From: Streptomyces acidiscabies
Lineage (GTDB): Bacteria > Actinomycetota > Actinomycetes > Streptomycetales > Streptomycetaceae
Assembly (NCBI RefSeq): GCF_020010905.1
Contig: NZ_JAGJBY010000002.1
Coordinates: 4,340,001-4,404,000, forward strand
Direction: 5' to 3'
Length of the DNA: 64,000 nt
The notes under the pieces are model-generated. The model ran no database searches. It saw only the letters and a program-made list of their open reading frames with translations, and had not been told where the DNA came from. Shown piece by piece: positions 52,073-61,400 of this stretch; the stretch's first letter is position 1; the number at the start of each line of letters is the position of its first letter. The position numbers and the translations under genes are program-made.

Positions 52073-54391
52073 TTACGCGGGCCGCGCGCTGTGCCGCAGC
52101 GCCAGTTCGGGCACGGCCGTGGTGTCGTCCTGGTAGCAACGCGCCAGCTCCACCCGGGACTTGATGCCGAACTTCCGGAAGATGTTCCGCAGGTGGTAGT
52201 TGACCGTGTACGAGGACAGGTGCAGCTTCCCGGCGACCTGCCGGTTGGTCATGCCCAGCACGACCAGATCGGCGACCGCCCGCTCGGAGTGGGTCAGCTC
52301 CTTTTCCGGACCGACCGGTCGGTTTTCCGAAGGCCGCGTTGAGGGCGCCGTGGACAGCCTGACCCGCGCCGCGACCCGGGCCGCGTCCCGCAGCGCCCCG
52401 GCCTCCTCGTACAGCTCGCGCGCCGCGCCGAACTGCCGTACCGCCGCGCTCTCGCCCCGGCCCCGGGCCAGCAGCAGGATGCCCAGGTCCTCCGCGGCCC
52501 CGCCGGCGGCCCACGAACAGCGGTACTCGCGGCGGGCCCGGCCCAGGGCGGCCTCGTCCTGGTGCAGTAGACCGGCCGCGTGCAGCGCCGAGACGCTCAG
52601 CGGGGCGTAGTCCGCGTTGTCGTGGGCGAGCGTGCGGACCGTACGGACGACCTGTTCGGCCAGGTGCGGGGCGCGCCCGGCGAGCGCGGTGCGCACCAGC
52701 CAGGCGGCGGCCCCCGGCTCCTCCGTGACCAGCAGCGGCCCGGTGACCAGGTCGGCGTACTGCCGGTCCAGCAGCTCGACGGCGCGCGGCGCGCCGTACC
52801 GCTCGGCCGCGATCTGGAGGGCGACCCAGTCCGGCTGCGCGCAGATCACGCGGTGTGCGGGGACCTGCTCCTGGTGGCGGCGGGCCATCAGCTTCTCCGC
52901 GTCGCGCAGGTCGCCGCCGCGCAGGGCGGCCAGCGCCTGGACCGTGGTCGCCAGGGGCAGCAGGGTGCCGTCGGGTTTGCGGACCTCGCCCAGCGCTTCC
53001 GCGATCCACTGGTCGGCGCGGCGGTGGTCGCCCTTCAGGCTCAGCAGCCGGGCGGCGACCGCCGCGAGCGCGAGACCCTGGGGCGGCGGGCCGGACGGCT
53101 CCGCCCAGCACTCCGCCTTGCGCAGCAGCCGCTCGGCCTCGAAGGGCTCGCCCAGCAGGGAGAGTTCGAGCGCGACCGAGTTCGTCACCTGCTGGTCCAT
53201 GAAGTCGGCCCGGCCGGGCGGGATGACCGCGGTGGCCTCCCGGCTCAGGCGCAGCGCCTCCGCCGGGCGCCCGTCGAGCCGCGCGCAGGTGGAGCGCATC
53301 GCCAGCGCGAACGCCTGCCCCGAGGCGTCCTCGACGGCCGCGCGGTTGTGGAACAGGGCGGTCGCCGCCTCCCGGGCCTGGTCGGTGCGGCCCTCGTCGA
53401 GGGACGAGACGGCGCGCGCGTACAGGAGTGCCGCGTTCCGCTCGCCGGGCGGGTGCGACGCGGCGGCGCCGGTGTCGGTCGCGGACGCGGCGGTGAGGAG
53501 CACCTGGCGGACACCCGGCGCGGTGCCGTCGACGACGGTCCGGCGCAGCAGTTCGTTGCGGAAGGCGAGCCGGCCGTCGTCGTGGCAGTCGAGCAGCCCG
53601 GCGTCCACGGCCCGCTGCACGAGGGCGGCCAGGCCCACGGCGGGTACGTCGGTGAGGACCGCGGAGAGTTCGAAGAGGCTGAACTGGGGGCCCAGCACGG
53701 CCGCCGTCCTGAGCATGTCCCGCACCTGCTCGCCCTGCTCCCTGAGCAGGCAGTTCACCGTGGACCTGAGGCGCCGGGGCACGGTCGTGCAGAGCAGGGC
53801 GGCCTGGCGGCCCACGATCCGGACCTTGCCGTCCTCGCGCAGCCCCGTCGCCAGCGCGGTCGTCAGCAGAGGGTGGCCCTCCGCCTCCGCGGCCAGCGCC
53901 GTCAGGCCGATGTCGGGGGTCGCGCCGAGGACGTCGGTCAGGAGTTCCTGGACCGAGTCGGGGGAGAGCCGGCCGAGGGTCAGGCGCGTGCAGCCCCAGT
54001 CGTCCAGCGCCCGCACGAAGCGGTGCACGTCGAGGTTGTACGCCTGGTCGCGCAGGGTCAGGAGCCACAGGTGCGGGCGGCGGCGCAGCGACGCCAGGTC
54101 GGCGGTGAGCCGGCGCAGCAGGGCCTGGTCGGTCTGCGTGTGCAGGTCGTCGAGGACGGTCAGGGTGGGGCGGTCGTCGGAGCGGGGCGGAAAAGTGCCG
54201 TCACCGGCGTGGACGAGGTGGAATTCGCGTTCTTCGGCGATGCGGCCGACCTCATGGACGAGGCGCGATTTCCCGAAACCTTCGTCTCCTGAGACGAGTA
54301 TCACGCCGCCGCGGCTGGACTCCGCTTCGGCGAATGCCTGGAGTATGAGGCTCATTTCTGGTGATCGGCCGCGTAGGGGACTTGGTGACAC
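52073..54391 (-). CDS. Large LuxR-family (LAL-like) regulator
   Basis: This is a 772-aa ATP-binding regulator. The N-terminal AAA/NACHT-like part has the P-loop VSGDEGFGKSRLV (about 31-43) and a Walker B-like TLTVLDDLH, then helical TPR-like repeats to about 690, then a LuxR helix-turn-helix (LTHSERAVADLVVLGMTNRQ, VAGKLHLSSYTVNYHLRN). LAL proteins of this kind are typical pathway activators of polyketide clusters. The P-loop reads GDEGFGKS, an atypical variant of GxxxxGK[ST]. GTG 54391 has GAGG upstream and the family start LRGRSPEM. It is co-oriented with the reductase gene and divergent from the megasynthase. Confidence 0.92.
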   Translation of the reverse strand: MSPSPLRGRSPEMSLILQAFAEAESSRGGVILVSGDEGFGKSRLVHEVGRIAEEREFHLVHAGDGTFPPRSDDRPTLTVLDDLHTQTDQALLRRLTADLASLRRRPHLWLLTLRDQAYNLDVHRFVRALDDWGCTRLTLGRLSPDSVQELLTDVLGATPDIGLTALAAEAEGHPLLTTALATGLREDGKVRIVGRQAALLCTTVPRRLRSTVNCLLREQGEQVRDMLRTAAVLGPQFSLFELSAVLTDVPAVGLAALVQRAVDAGLLDCHDDGRLAFRNELLRRTVVDGTAPGVRQVLLTAASATDTGAAASHPPGERNAALLYARAVSSLDEGRTDQAREAATALFHNRAAVEDASGQAFALAMRSTCARLDGRPAEALRLSREATAVIPPGRADFMDQQVTNSVALELSLLGEPFEAERLLRKAECWAEPSGPPPQGLALAAVAARLLSLKGDHRRADQWIAEALGEVRKPDGTLLPLATTVQALAALRGGDLRDAEKLMARRHQEQVPAHRVICAQPDWVALQIAAERYGAPRAVELLDRQYADLVTGPLLVTEEPGAAAWLVRTALAGRAPHLAEQVVRTVRTLAHDNADYAPLSVSALHAAGLLHQDEAALGRARREYRCSWAAGGAAEDLGILLLARGRGESAAVRQFGAARELYEEAGALRDAARVAARVRLSTAPSTRPSENRPVGPEKELTHSERAVADLVVLGMTNRQVAGKLHLSSYTVNYHLRNIFRKFGIKSRVELARCYQDDTTAVPELALRHSARPA

Positions 54392-54491
54392 GTGACCTCA
54401 CGTAGTTCATGTCCGGGAAGGGGGAATCGAACGAAGGTGGGTCCCGTACCTGCGGAATTGACGGATCGTGTGTCCGGCGTGCGGGGTGCCG

Positions 54492-54564
54492 TTGAAGTTG
54501 ACGATCCTTCAAAAGGGTGCGGGGGGAAGTTCTTGAAGGTTAACGCGATCCGTTGAACATTAAC
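54492..54564. promoter_or_regulatory. Three phased direct repeats (TTGAAnnTTAAC)
   Basis: Copies are TTGAAGTTGAC (54492), TTGAAGGTTAAC (54533) and TTGAACATTAAC (54553), with steps of 41 and 20 bp, close to four and two helical turns, so they face the same side of the DNA. They lie 100-170 bp upstream of the LAL start, in an AT-richer stretch. Spacing like this suits a LuxR- or SARP-type activator. Confidence 0.6.
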
Positions 54565-55231
54565 ATGCTTTCTTGGTGCGCCCGTTACCCGTCGGAAGCG
54601 AAAACTCCGTGAATGGATGGAAACAGTGGACGAGGCGGCAAGGTATGAACCTGACCGGTCGCTGTGCGGTTCCCGGAGTCCAACTGCCGTCCCTCCACTA
54701 CCCGCTTGAGTAGCCGATGGTCGGCCCCGCGTGGCAAACCTACCTGGTCAGGTGGTGACACTGGCCGGATCCTGCGGTGAAGGTGGATGCCGGGGCACAC
54801 GGCCCCCCGGCGGTTGCCGCGGTGTATTCGATCTTCGAGGGGGAGTGGTTTGCGGGAAGCGGAGCCTTGCCCCGCATTCATGAATGGTGGTGCGGCTCAC
54901 AGTTCGAGAATCCCGAACAGTGCGGCGTTCCGTGGCGGCATATTTTTCGATCATGATCTGGGTCACAGGAAGCTTGTGCCGGAAGCCCGGCCTGGGGTGG
55001 TTCGGCACGCTTGGGGCTGGGTGCCGGAATCCTTTCCCGTGGCAGGCGTTGCGGAAATGCGGGATTTGCGCTACGGGACTGCGGATTTCCGCAGTCGGTT
55101 CTTTCGTCGCTCGGTAATTTCCCGGACCGGTCGAATCGTCGGAGTTCTGGACTCTCCGGGGTTCTCCTGACATCTCGGATCACCGCTGTTCGGGGACGGC
55201 AGGTACGAGAGAGGCACGCAGGAGAGGTCCG
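54565..55231. other. Long intergenic region without a convincing gene
   Basis: The segment is poorer in GC than its surroundings and no frame shows Streptomyces codon bias or a recognisable protein. It has a 20-bp palindrome, GACTGCGGATTTCCGCAGTC (55077-55096, 9-bp arms), a possible operator or hairpin. It probably contains the divergent promoters of the LAL and megasynthase genes and perhaps a long 5' leader. Confidence 0.6.
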
Positions 55232-55417
55232 ATGTCCAAGTCCACCCCGTACGACGGCCGCTGTTGCCGGCGCCGCCCGGCCGCACGGCCCCGCCTTCGC
55301 TTCGGGAGGAGACCGCCTGGTCCGGGGCGGCGGGATTCGCTCGATGACAGGGCCGGGGGCGGCCACGGCCATGGCTACGGCCACGGCTGTGGCTGCGGCC
55401 GGGCGGTGACGGAATGA
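55232..55417 (+). CDS. Possible small Cys/His-rich protein or leader peptide
   Basis: This 61-codon frame has GGAGAGG four bases before its ATG and a stop that overlaps an in-frame ATG of the megasynthase (ATGA at 55414). The product ends in a GHGHGYGHGCGCG stretch that could bind metal and has CC near residue 11. It may be a coupled leader for the megasynthase or chance. No homologue is recognised. Confidence 0.3.
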   Translation: MSKSTPYDGRCCRRRPAARPRLRFGRRPPGPGRRDSLDDRAGGGHGHGYGHGCGCGRAVTE

Positions 55418-55449
55418 CGACAGACGGGACGGCAGGCAGGGGCATGGGC

Positions 55450-58400
55450 ATGGACGAGAAGCGGATGGCGTTGTTGCGGCTCCTGCGGGGGGCGCAGGTG
55501 GGGGAGGGGCAGCGCGAGGACGGGGAGCGGGAGGCTGCGGGTGCGCGTTTTGGTGGCGTGCAGCCTCAGGGCGAGTCCGTCGCCGGTATCGCCGTCATCG
55601 GGGTTGCCGGGCGTTATCCCCGTGCCGCCACCCCCGACGAGCTGTGGGTCCGTACCCGTGACGGTGAGCACTGCATCGCCGAGTTCCCTGCCGACCGGAG
55701 CCCCGACGGCCGCGCGGGCGCCCGGCGTTGGGCCGGGCTCATCGATGACGCCGATGCCTTCGATCCGCTCTTCTTCGGGATCGCGCCCGTCGATGCCGAC
55801 AGCATCGATCCCCAGGAGCGCGTTTTCCTGGAGACCGTCTGGGCCGCCTTGGAGGACGCCGGGCACCCGCCTCGGCGGCTCGCGCGCGAGAGCAACCCTG
55901 TCGGTGTCTTCGCCGGGGTCATGAACAGTGACTACGAGTGGATGGGGGGCGAGGCGACGGCCCTCGGCGCTGCCAACGCGGCCCGGTCCAGCCACTGGTC
56001 CATCGCCAACCGGGTCTCGTACGTCCTCGACTTCCGGGGGCCCAGCCTCACCGTCAACACCGCGTGCTCCGCCTCCCTCACCGCCGTTCACCTCGCCTGC
56101 GAGAGCCTGCGCTCCGGGGAGTGCTCGGTCGCCGTCGCGGGTGGCGTCAACCTGATCCTGCACGAGTCCCACCTGCGCACCCTCGCCGAGAACGGCATGA
56201 CCTCGCCGGGGGACCGCGTCCGTGCGTTCGGGAAGGGCGCCGATGGGTTCGTGGACGGGGAGGGGGTTGGCGCGGTCGTTCTGAAGCCGTTGGAGAGGGC
56301 GGTTGCGGACGGTGACCGCATCTACGGCGTCATCCGCTCCTCCGCCGTCAACTCCGGTGGCAAGACCGGGGGTTACACCGTGCCCAGCCCTGCGGCTCAG
56401 GCCGAGGTGATCCGTACGAGCCTGCGGAAGGCCGGGATCGATCCGCGGACCATCGGCTGTGTCGAGGCGCACGGTACGGGTACGCCCCTCGGCGATCCCA
56501 TCGAGATCGCCGGTCTGCGGGAGGCGTTCGCGGAACACCTTGACGACACGCTTGCGCAGGGGGTCGAGCGCTGCGCCGTCGGTTCCGTGAAGTCCAACAT
56601 CGGGCATCTGGAGTCCGCCGCCGGGATCGCGGGGCTCACGAAGATGCTGATGCAGCTCAAGCACGGGACGATCGCGCCGTCGCTGCACTCCGGTGAGCTG
56701 AACCCGGACATCGACCTTGCGGGGACGCCGTTCTTCGTGCCGCAGGAGGCGGTGGTGTGGGAGCGGGCGGTGGCGGTTCATGCGGGTGGGAGGCGGACGG
56801 AACTTCCTCGGCGGGGTGCGATCAGCTCTTTCGGAGGGGGAGGGGCGAATGCTCACCTCATCGTGGAGGAGTACGTGGGGGGCGAGAGGCCTGATGCTGC
56901 GACCTCGACTGGTGCCCACCTCGTCGTCCTGTCGGCCCGCGACGATGAACGCCTCCGCGCGTACGCCGGACGCCTCGCCGACTTCCTCGACGGGAACGCC
57001 GTCCAGAGCGACGAGCCCGCCGAAGCGACCTGCCTCCGTCTCGCCGCCGAGGTGCTGGGCGTCGACGCCGCCGACCTCGACCCCCTCACCCCGCTCCACG
57101 AATACGGCTGCGGCGCGGCCGAGTTGACCCGGCTGGCGGAGAAGCTGGACGCGGAGTTCGGGCAGGGCGTCCAGCTCACGGGCGCGACCACCCTGCGCGA
57201 CCTCGCCCCGGCTCCTGCCGCCGCCCCGACCGTCACCCTCGCCGACCTCGCCCACACGCTTCAGGTCGGCCGCGAGGAACTCCCCGCCCGACTCGCCTTC
57301 CCCGCCCGGGACTTGGCCGAGGCGCGTGCGCTGTTCCGTGCGTACGCCGCCGGCGAGCCGACCGCCGAGGTGGTCACCGGCACGGCCCCCGCCCAGCGCG
57401 TCACGGCGGACACCAGTCTGCAACGCGCCCTGGAGCAGGGCGACTTGCGTACGGTCGCCGAACACTGGGCGCGAGGCGCCGGAGTCGAGTGGGCCGGGAA
57501 CGGTGGCCGTCGGGTGGGGCTGCCGACGTACCCCTTTGCGCGCAAGCGGTACTGGCTGCCGCGTCCTGCCGCCACCGCCATCGCAGCGGCTGGGACTGGG
57601 GTGTCGCAAACCGCCTTGGTGCAGACCGGCGTTGAGCCCGCCGAGTCCGCGATCACCTGGGTGCAGGCCGGTGTCACGCCCGCCCCGGCCATGTCCTGCT
57701 ATCGCCCCACCTGGCTCCCCGAACCCCGCCCCACGACCACCCCCGACCCCGCGACCCCCCAGAAAGTCCTCATCCTCACCACCCCCGACGCCGCCTCCCT
57801 CGCGACCGGCATCGCCCACCACCACCGCCACGACGACACCCACCTCGTCGACCTCGACCGCGACGACCTGATCCGCGCCTTCACCGAAGCCGGTCGCGTC
57901 GACCGCGTCTACCACCTCGGCGGCATCAACCCGCGCGACCTGACGACCAGTCACCAGCGAGGCGTACTCGCCCTGTTCAAGGCGGCCCGCCACCTCACCC
58001 CCCAGCTCTCCCGCCTCCACATCAAGGTCGTCACGAACGACGCCTGCGCCGCCTTCGGTGACCCCGTCGTCAACCCCTTCGCCGCCGGACTCCACGGCCT
58101 CACCCGGGTGTTGGTCAAGGAACGCCCCGAAATCCGCGCCGTCTGCCTGGACTTCGCGCACGGCGAGCCCACCCCGGAAGACCTGCTGACCGCCGTACTG
58201 GAAGAACCCTGCGACGCCACCGGCCGGACGGTGCTCCTGCGGCACGGTGTCCGGTACGTCCCCGCGTTGCAGCCCGTCGACCTGCCGGAGCCGCAGGAGG
58301 CGCCGTACCGCGAGGGCGGGGTGTACGTCATCGTCGGCGGAACCGGCGGTATCGGGCAGGAGTTGACGCTCCACCTCGCCGAGCGTCACCGCGCGAAGGT

Positions 58401-61400
58401 CGTCTGGATCAGCCGGGGCGAACTCGGCCCGGAGCAGCGGGCCTGCGCGGACCGGGCGCGGGAACTCGGCGGCGAGGTACTGCACTTGCGCGCCGACTGC
58501 CGGGACGCCGAGGCGCTCAAGGGGGCCGCGCGGGAGGCCAGGGCGAGGTTCGGGGCGATCCACGGCGTCGTGCACGCGGCGATGACCTTCGGCCCCGGCC
58601 CGCTGGCCGCGCTCGACGAGGACGCGTTCACGGCGGCGCTCGCGGTGAAGGCCGAGGGGAGCGTGGCGACGGACGAGGCGTTCGGCGCCGAACCACTCGA
58701 CTTCATGGTGTTCTTCTCGTCCGTCGGCGCCCTCGTCGGCACCGCCGGGAACGGCACCTACAGCTGCGCCGGAGCCGTCCAGGACGCCTACGCGCTCCAC
58801 CTCGACCACCAACGCCCTTACCCCGTACGGGTCATCGACTGGGGCTACTGGGGCCCGGTCGGCTCCGGCGCCCGCCCCGGGCTGCGGGAGATGTTCCACG
58901 GGCTCGGCATCGGCGAACTCACCGTCCCCGACGGCCTGTCCGCCATCGCCCGCACCCTCGGCGGCCGACTGCCCCAGGTGCTCCCGATCAACGCGGACAG
59001 CGACGCGCTCACCGCGCTCGGCGCCGCCATGGCCCCGCCCGCCCGGCAGTACCGGGCCGACGCCCCGCCCACCCTGCGCACGGCCGCCGCGCGCCTGCTC
59101 GCCCCGCGCGCCGACGACGCCCCCGGCGTCCTGAGCGTCATCTCCGGGTACGAGCGCCTCACCGAGGTCTGCCGCCCCGCCGTGCTCGGCGTCCTCCAGG
59201 GCATGGGCGTCCTCACCACTCCGGGCGAGAGCCACGACCGCGACCAACTCGCTCTTCAGCTCGGCGTGTTGCCCAAGTTCCGACGGCTGTACGAGGCGCT
59301 GCTCAACATCCTCAAGGACAACGGGTACGTCGAGTTCGACGGCGCACGCGTACGGCTGCCGCACACTGCGAAGCCGGCCGGGGCGTACTCCTCCGACGCG
59401 CTGGAGCCCCGGTTCGACCGGATCGCCGCCGACCACCCCGACCTGGCGCCCACGGTCACCCTGACCCGGCTCTTCCTGCGTCAGTACGCCGAGATCCTGC
59501 GCGGCGAGATCCGCGCCACCGAGATCATGTTCCCGGGCTCCTCGATGGCCCTGGTCGCCGACTTCTACAAGGCCAACCCGCTCACCGACTCGTTCAACGA
59601 ACTGGTCCGCGACGCCGTCGGCGTCCACCTCGAACACCGGATCGCCCGGCTGGCTCCCGGAGAGCGGCTGCGGATCGTCGAGTTCGGCGCCGGGACCGGG
59701 GCGACGACGGACTCCGTGCTGCCGGTCCTCGCGCCGTACGCCGACCGGGTGTCGTACTGGTTCACCGACATCTCCCAGCACTTCCTGGACCACGCCGAGG
59801 CGCGGTTGCGTCCGCTGTACGGCGCTCCCGGCTTCCTCAACTTCCGGGTGCTCGACCTCGAACGGGGGCACCAGGAGCAGGGGTTCGAGCCCGGGACGTA
59901 CGACATGGTCCTCGCGACCAACGTCGTCCACGCCACGGCCGACCTGCGGGCGACGCTCGGCAAGGCCAAGGACCTGTTGCGGCCCGGGGGCTGGCTCGTG
60001 CTCAACGAGCTGACCGAGGTGCGGGACTCCACCACCGTCGTGGGCGGGGTGCTGGACGGGTGGTGGCTGTTCGACGACGGTGAACTCCGGCTGCCGGACT
60101 CGCCGTTGGTGCATCCCGGCACGTGGCGCAGGCTGCTGCGGGAGCAAGGGTTCGGGGACGTCACCGTGACCGGGGGGACCGGGGCGGACGGGCGGGCCCG
60201 GGGGCAGCACGTCGTCATCGGGGAGAGTGACGGGCTGCGGCCGATCGCCGTGCGGGAAACGGTGGTTGAGGAGGCTGCCGCCGAGGTGGCCGTAAGTGCG
60301 GTGCCGTCCGGGGGACTTCAGAGCAAGCTTGCCGCCATCGTCGTGCGGTGCCTGAAGCTCGACGAGGACGTGGATCCCGAACGGCCGCTCGCGTCCTACG
60401 GGTTCGACTCGCTCACCGGGATGAAGATCGTGGCGGGGATCGCGGACGAGTTCGGTGTGACCGTGTCGCTGGGGGACTTCTACGACCGTCCGACGCTGCG
60501 GGAACTGGCGGAGTATTACGCGGAGTCGGGGACGCTGGGGGATGTCGCGGAGGTCTCCGGGGTTTCGGCAGGTGTGTCCGAAGGCGCCTCCGGGGAGGCC
60601 CTTTATGCTCCCGCTCCTGTCAGGCCCCTCCCCTCGGTCCTCGTCGCCGACGGCCCCTCCACCGACCACCCCCTCTCCGAAGGCCAACGCGCCCTGTGGG
60701 TCATCGAGCGGATGAACCCCGGCACCTACGCCTACAACCTCCCCCTCGCCTTCCGCCTGGACCCCGGCACCGACACCGGCGCCCTCCGCCTCGCCCTCCA
60801 GAGCATCCTCGACCGGCACGACAGCCTCCGCTCCACGATCCGCACCACCGACGACGGCCCCGTCCGCACGATCGCCGCGTGGCAGGAACTCCACTTCCAG
60901 CAGCGCTACTTGGCCGTCACCGACGAGTCGGCCGTACGTGAGCGCGTCCGCGAGGAAGCCCGTCGCCCCTTCGACCTGGAACACGGCCCCCTCCTGCGCG
61001 TCACCCTCTTCACCCAGGGCGACGGCGGCCAGGTCCTGCTCCTCGCCTTCCACCACATCGTGTTCGACGGCGTCTCCATCGCCGCGTTCCTGCGCGAACT
61101 CACCGCCGGTTACCGCGAAGCGCGAGCCGGACGCAGGCCCGGCACGGCCCCCGTGGCGGCGACCTTCGCCGACTTCACCGCCTGGCAGCGCGACCTCCTC
61201 GCGGGCCCCGAGGGCGACCGGCTCCGCGCCTACTGGCTGCGCCGCCTCGACGCCGCGACGGAACCCCTCGCCCTGCCCTACGACCGCCCGCGCCCGCAGG
61301 TCCCCGGTTACCGGGGTGCCGCCGTCGAGGGCCGGATGGACGCCGAACTCGTCGCACTGGTGCGACAGTTCGCCGCCGAGAAGCGCACCTCGCTGTTCGC

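Noticed and set aside
48558..54068. Upstream extension of the reductase gene to 54068, giving a 1836-aa product.
   Set aside because: The added part is antisense-like reading of the LAL regulator in another frame; ATG 52031 has a good ribosome-binding site and fits the CAR N-terminus.
54748..55173. A protein of about 140 aa on the minus strand and one of 127 aa on the plus strand in the long gap.
   Set aside because: Neither has third-position GC bias, a ribosome-binding site or similarity to a known family.
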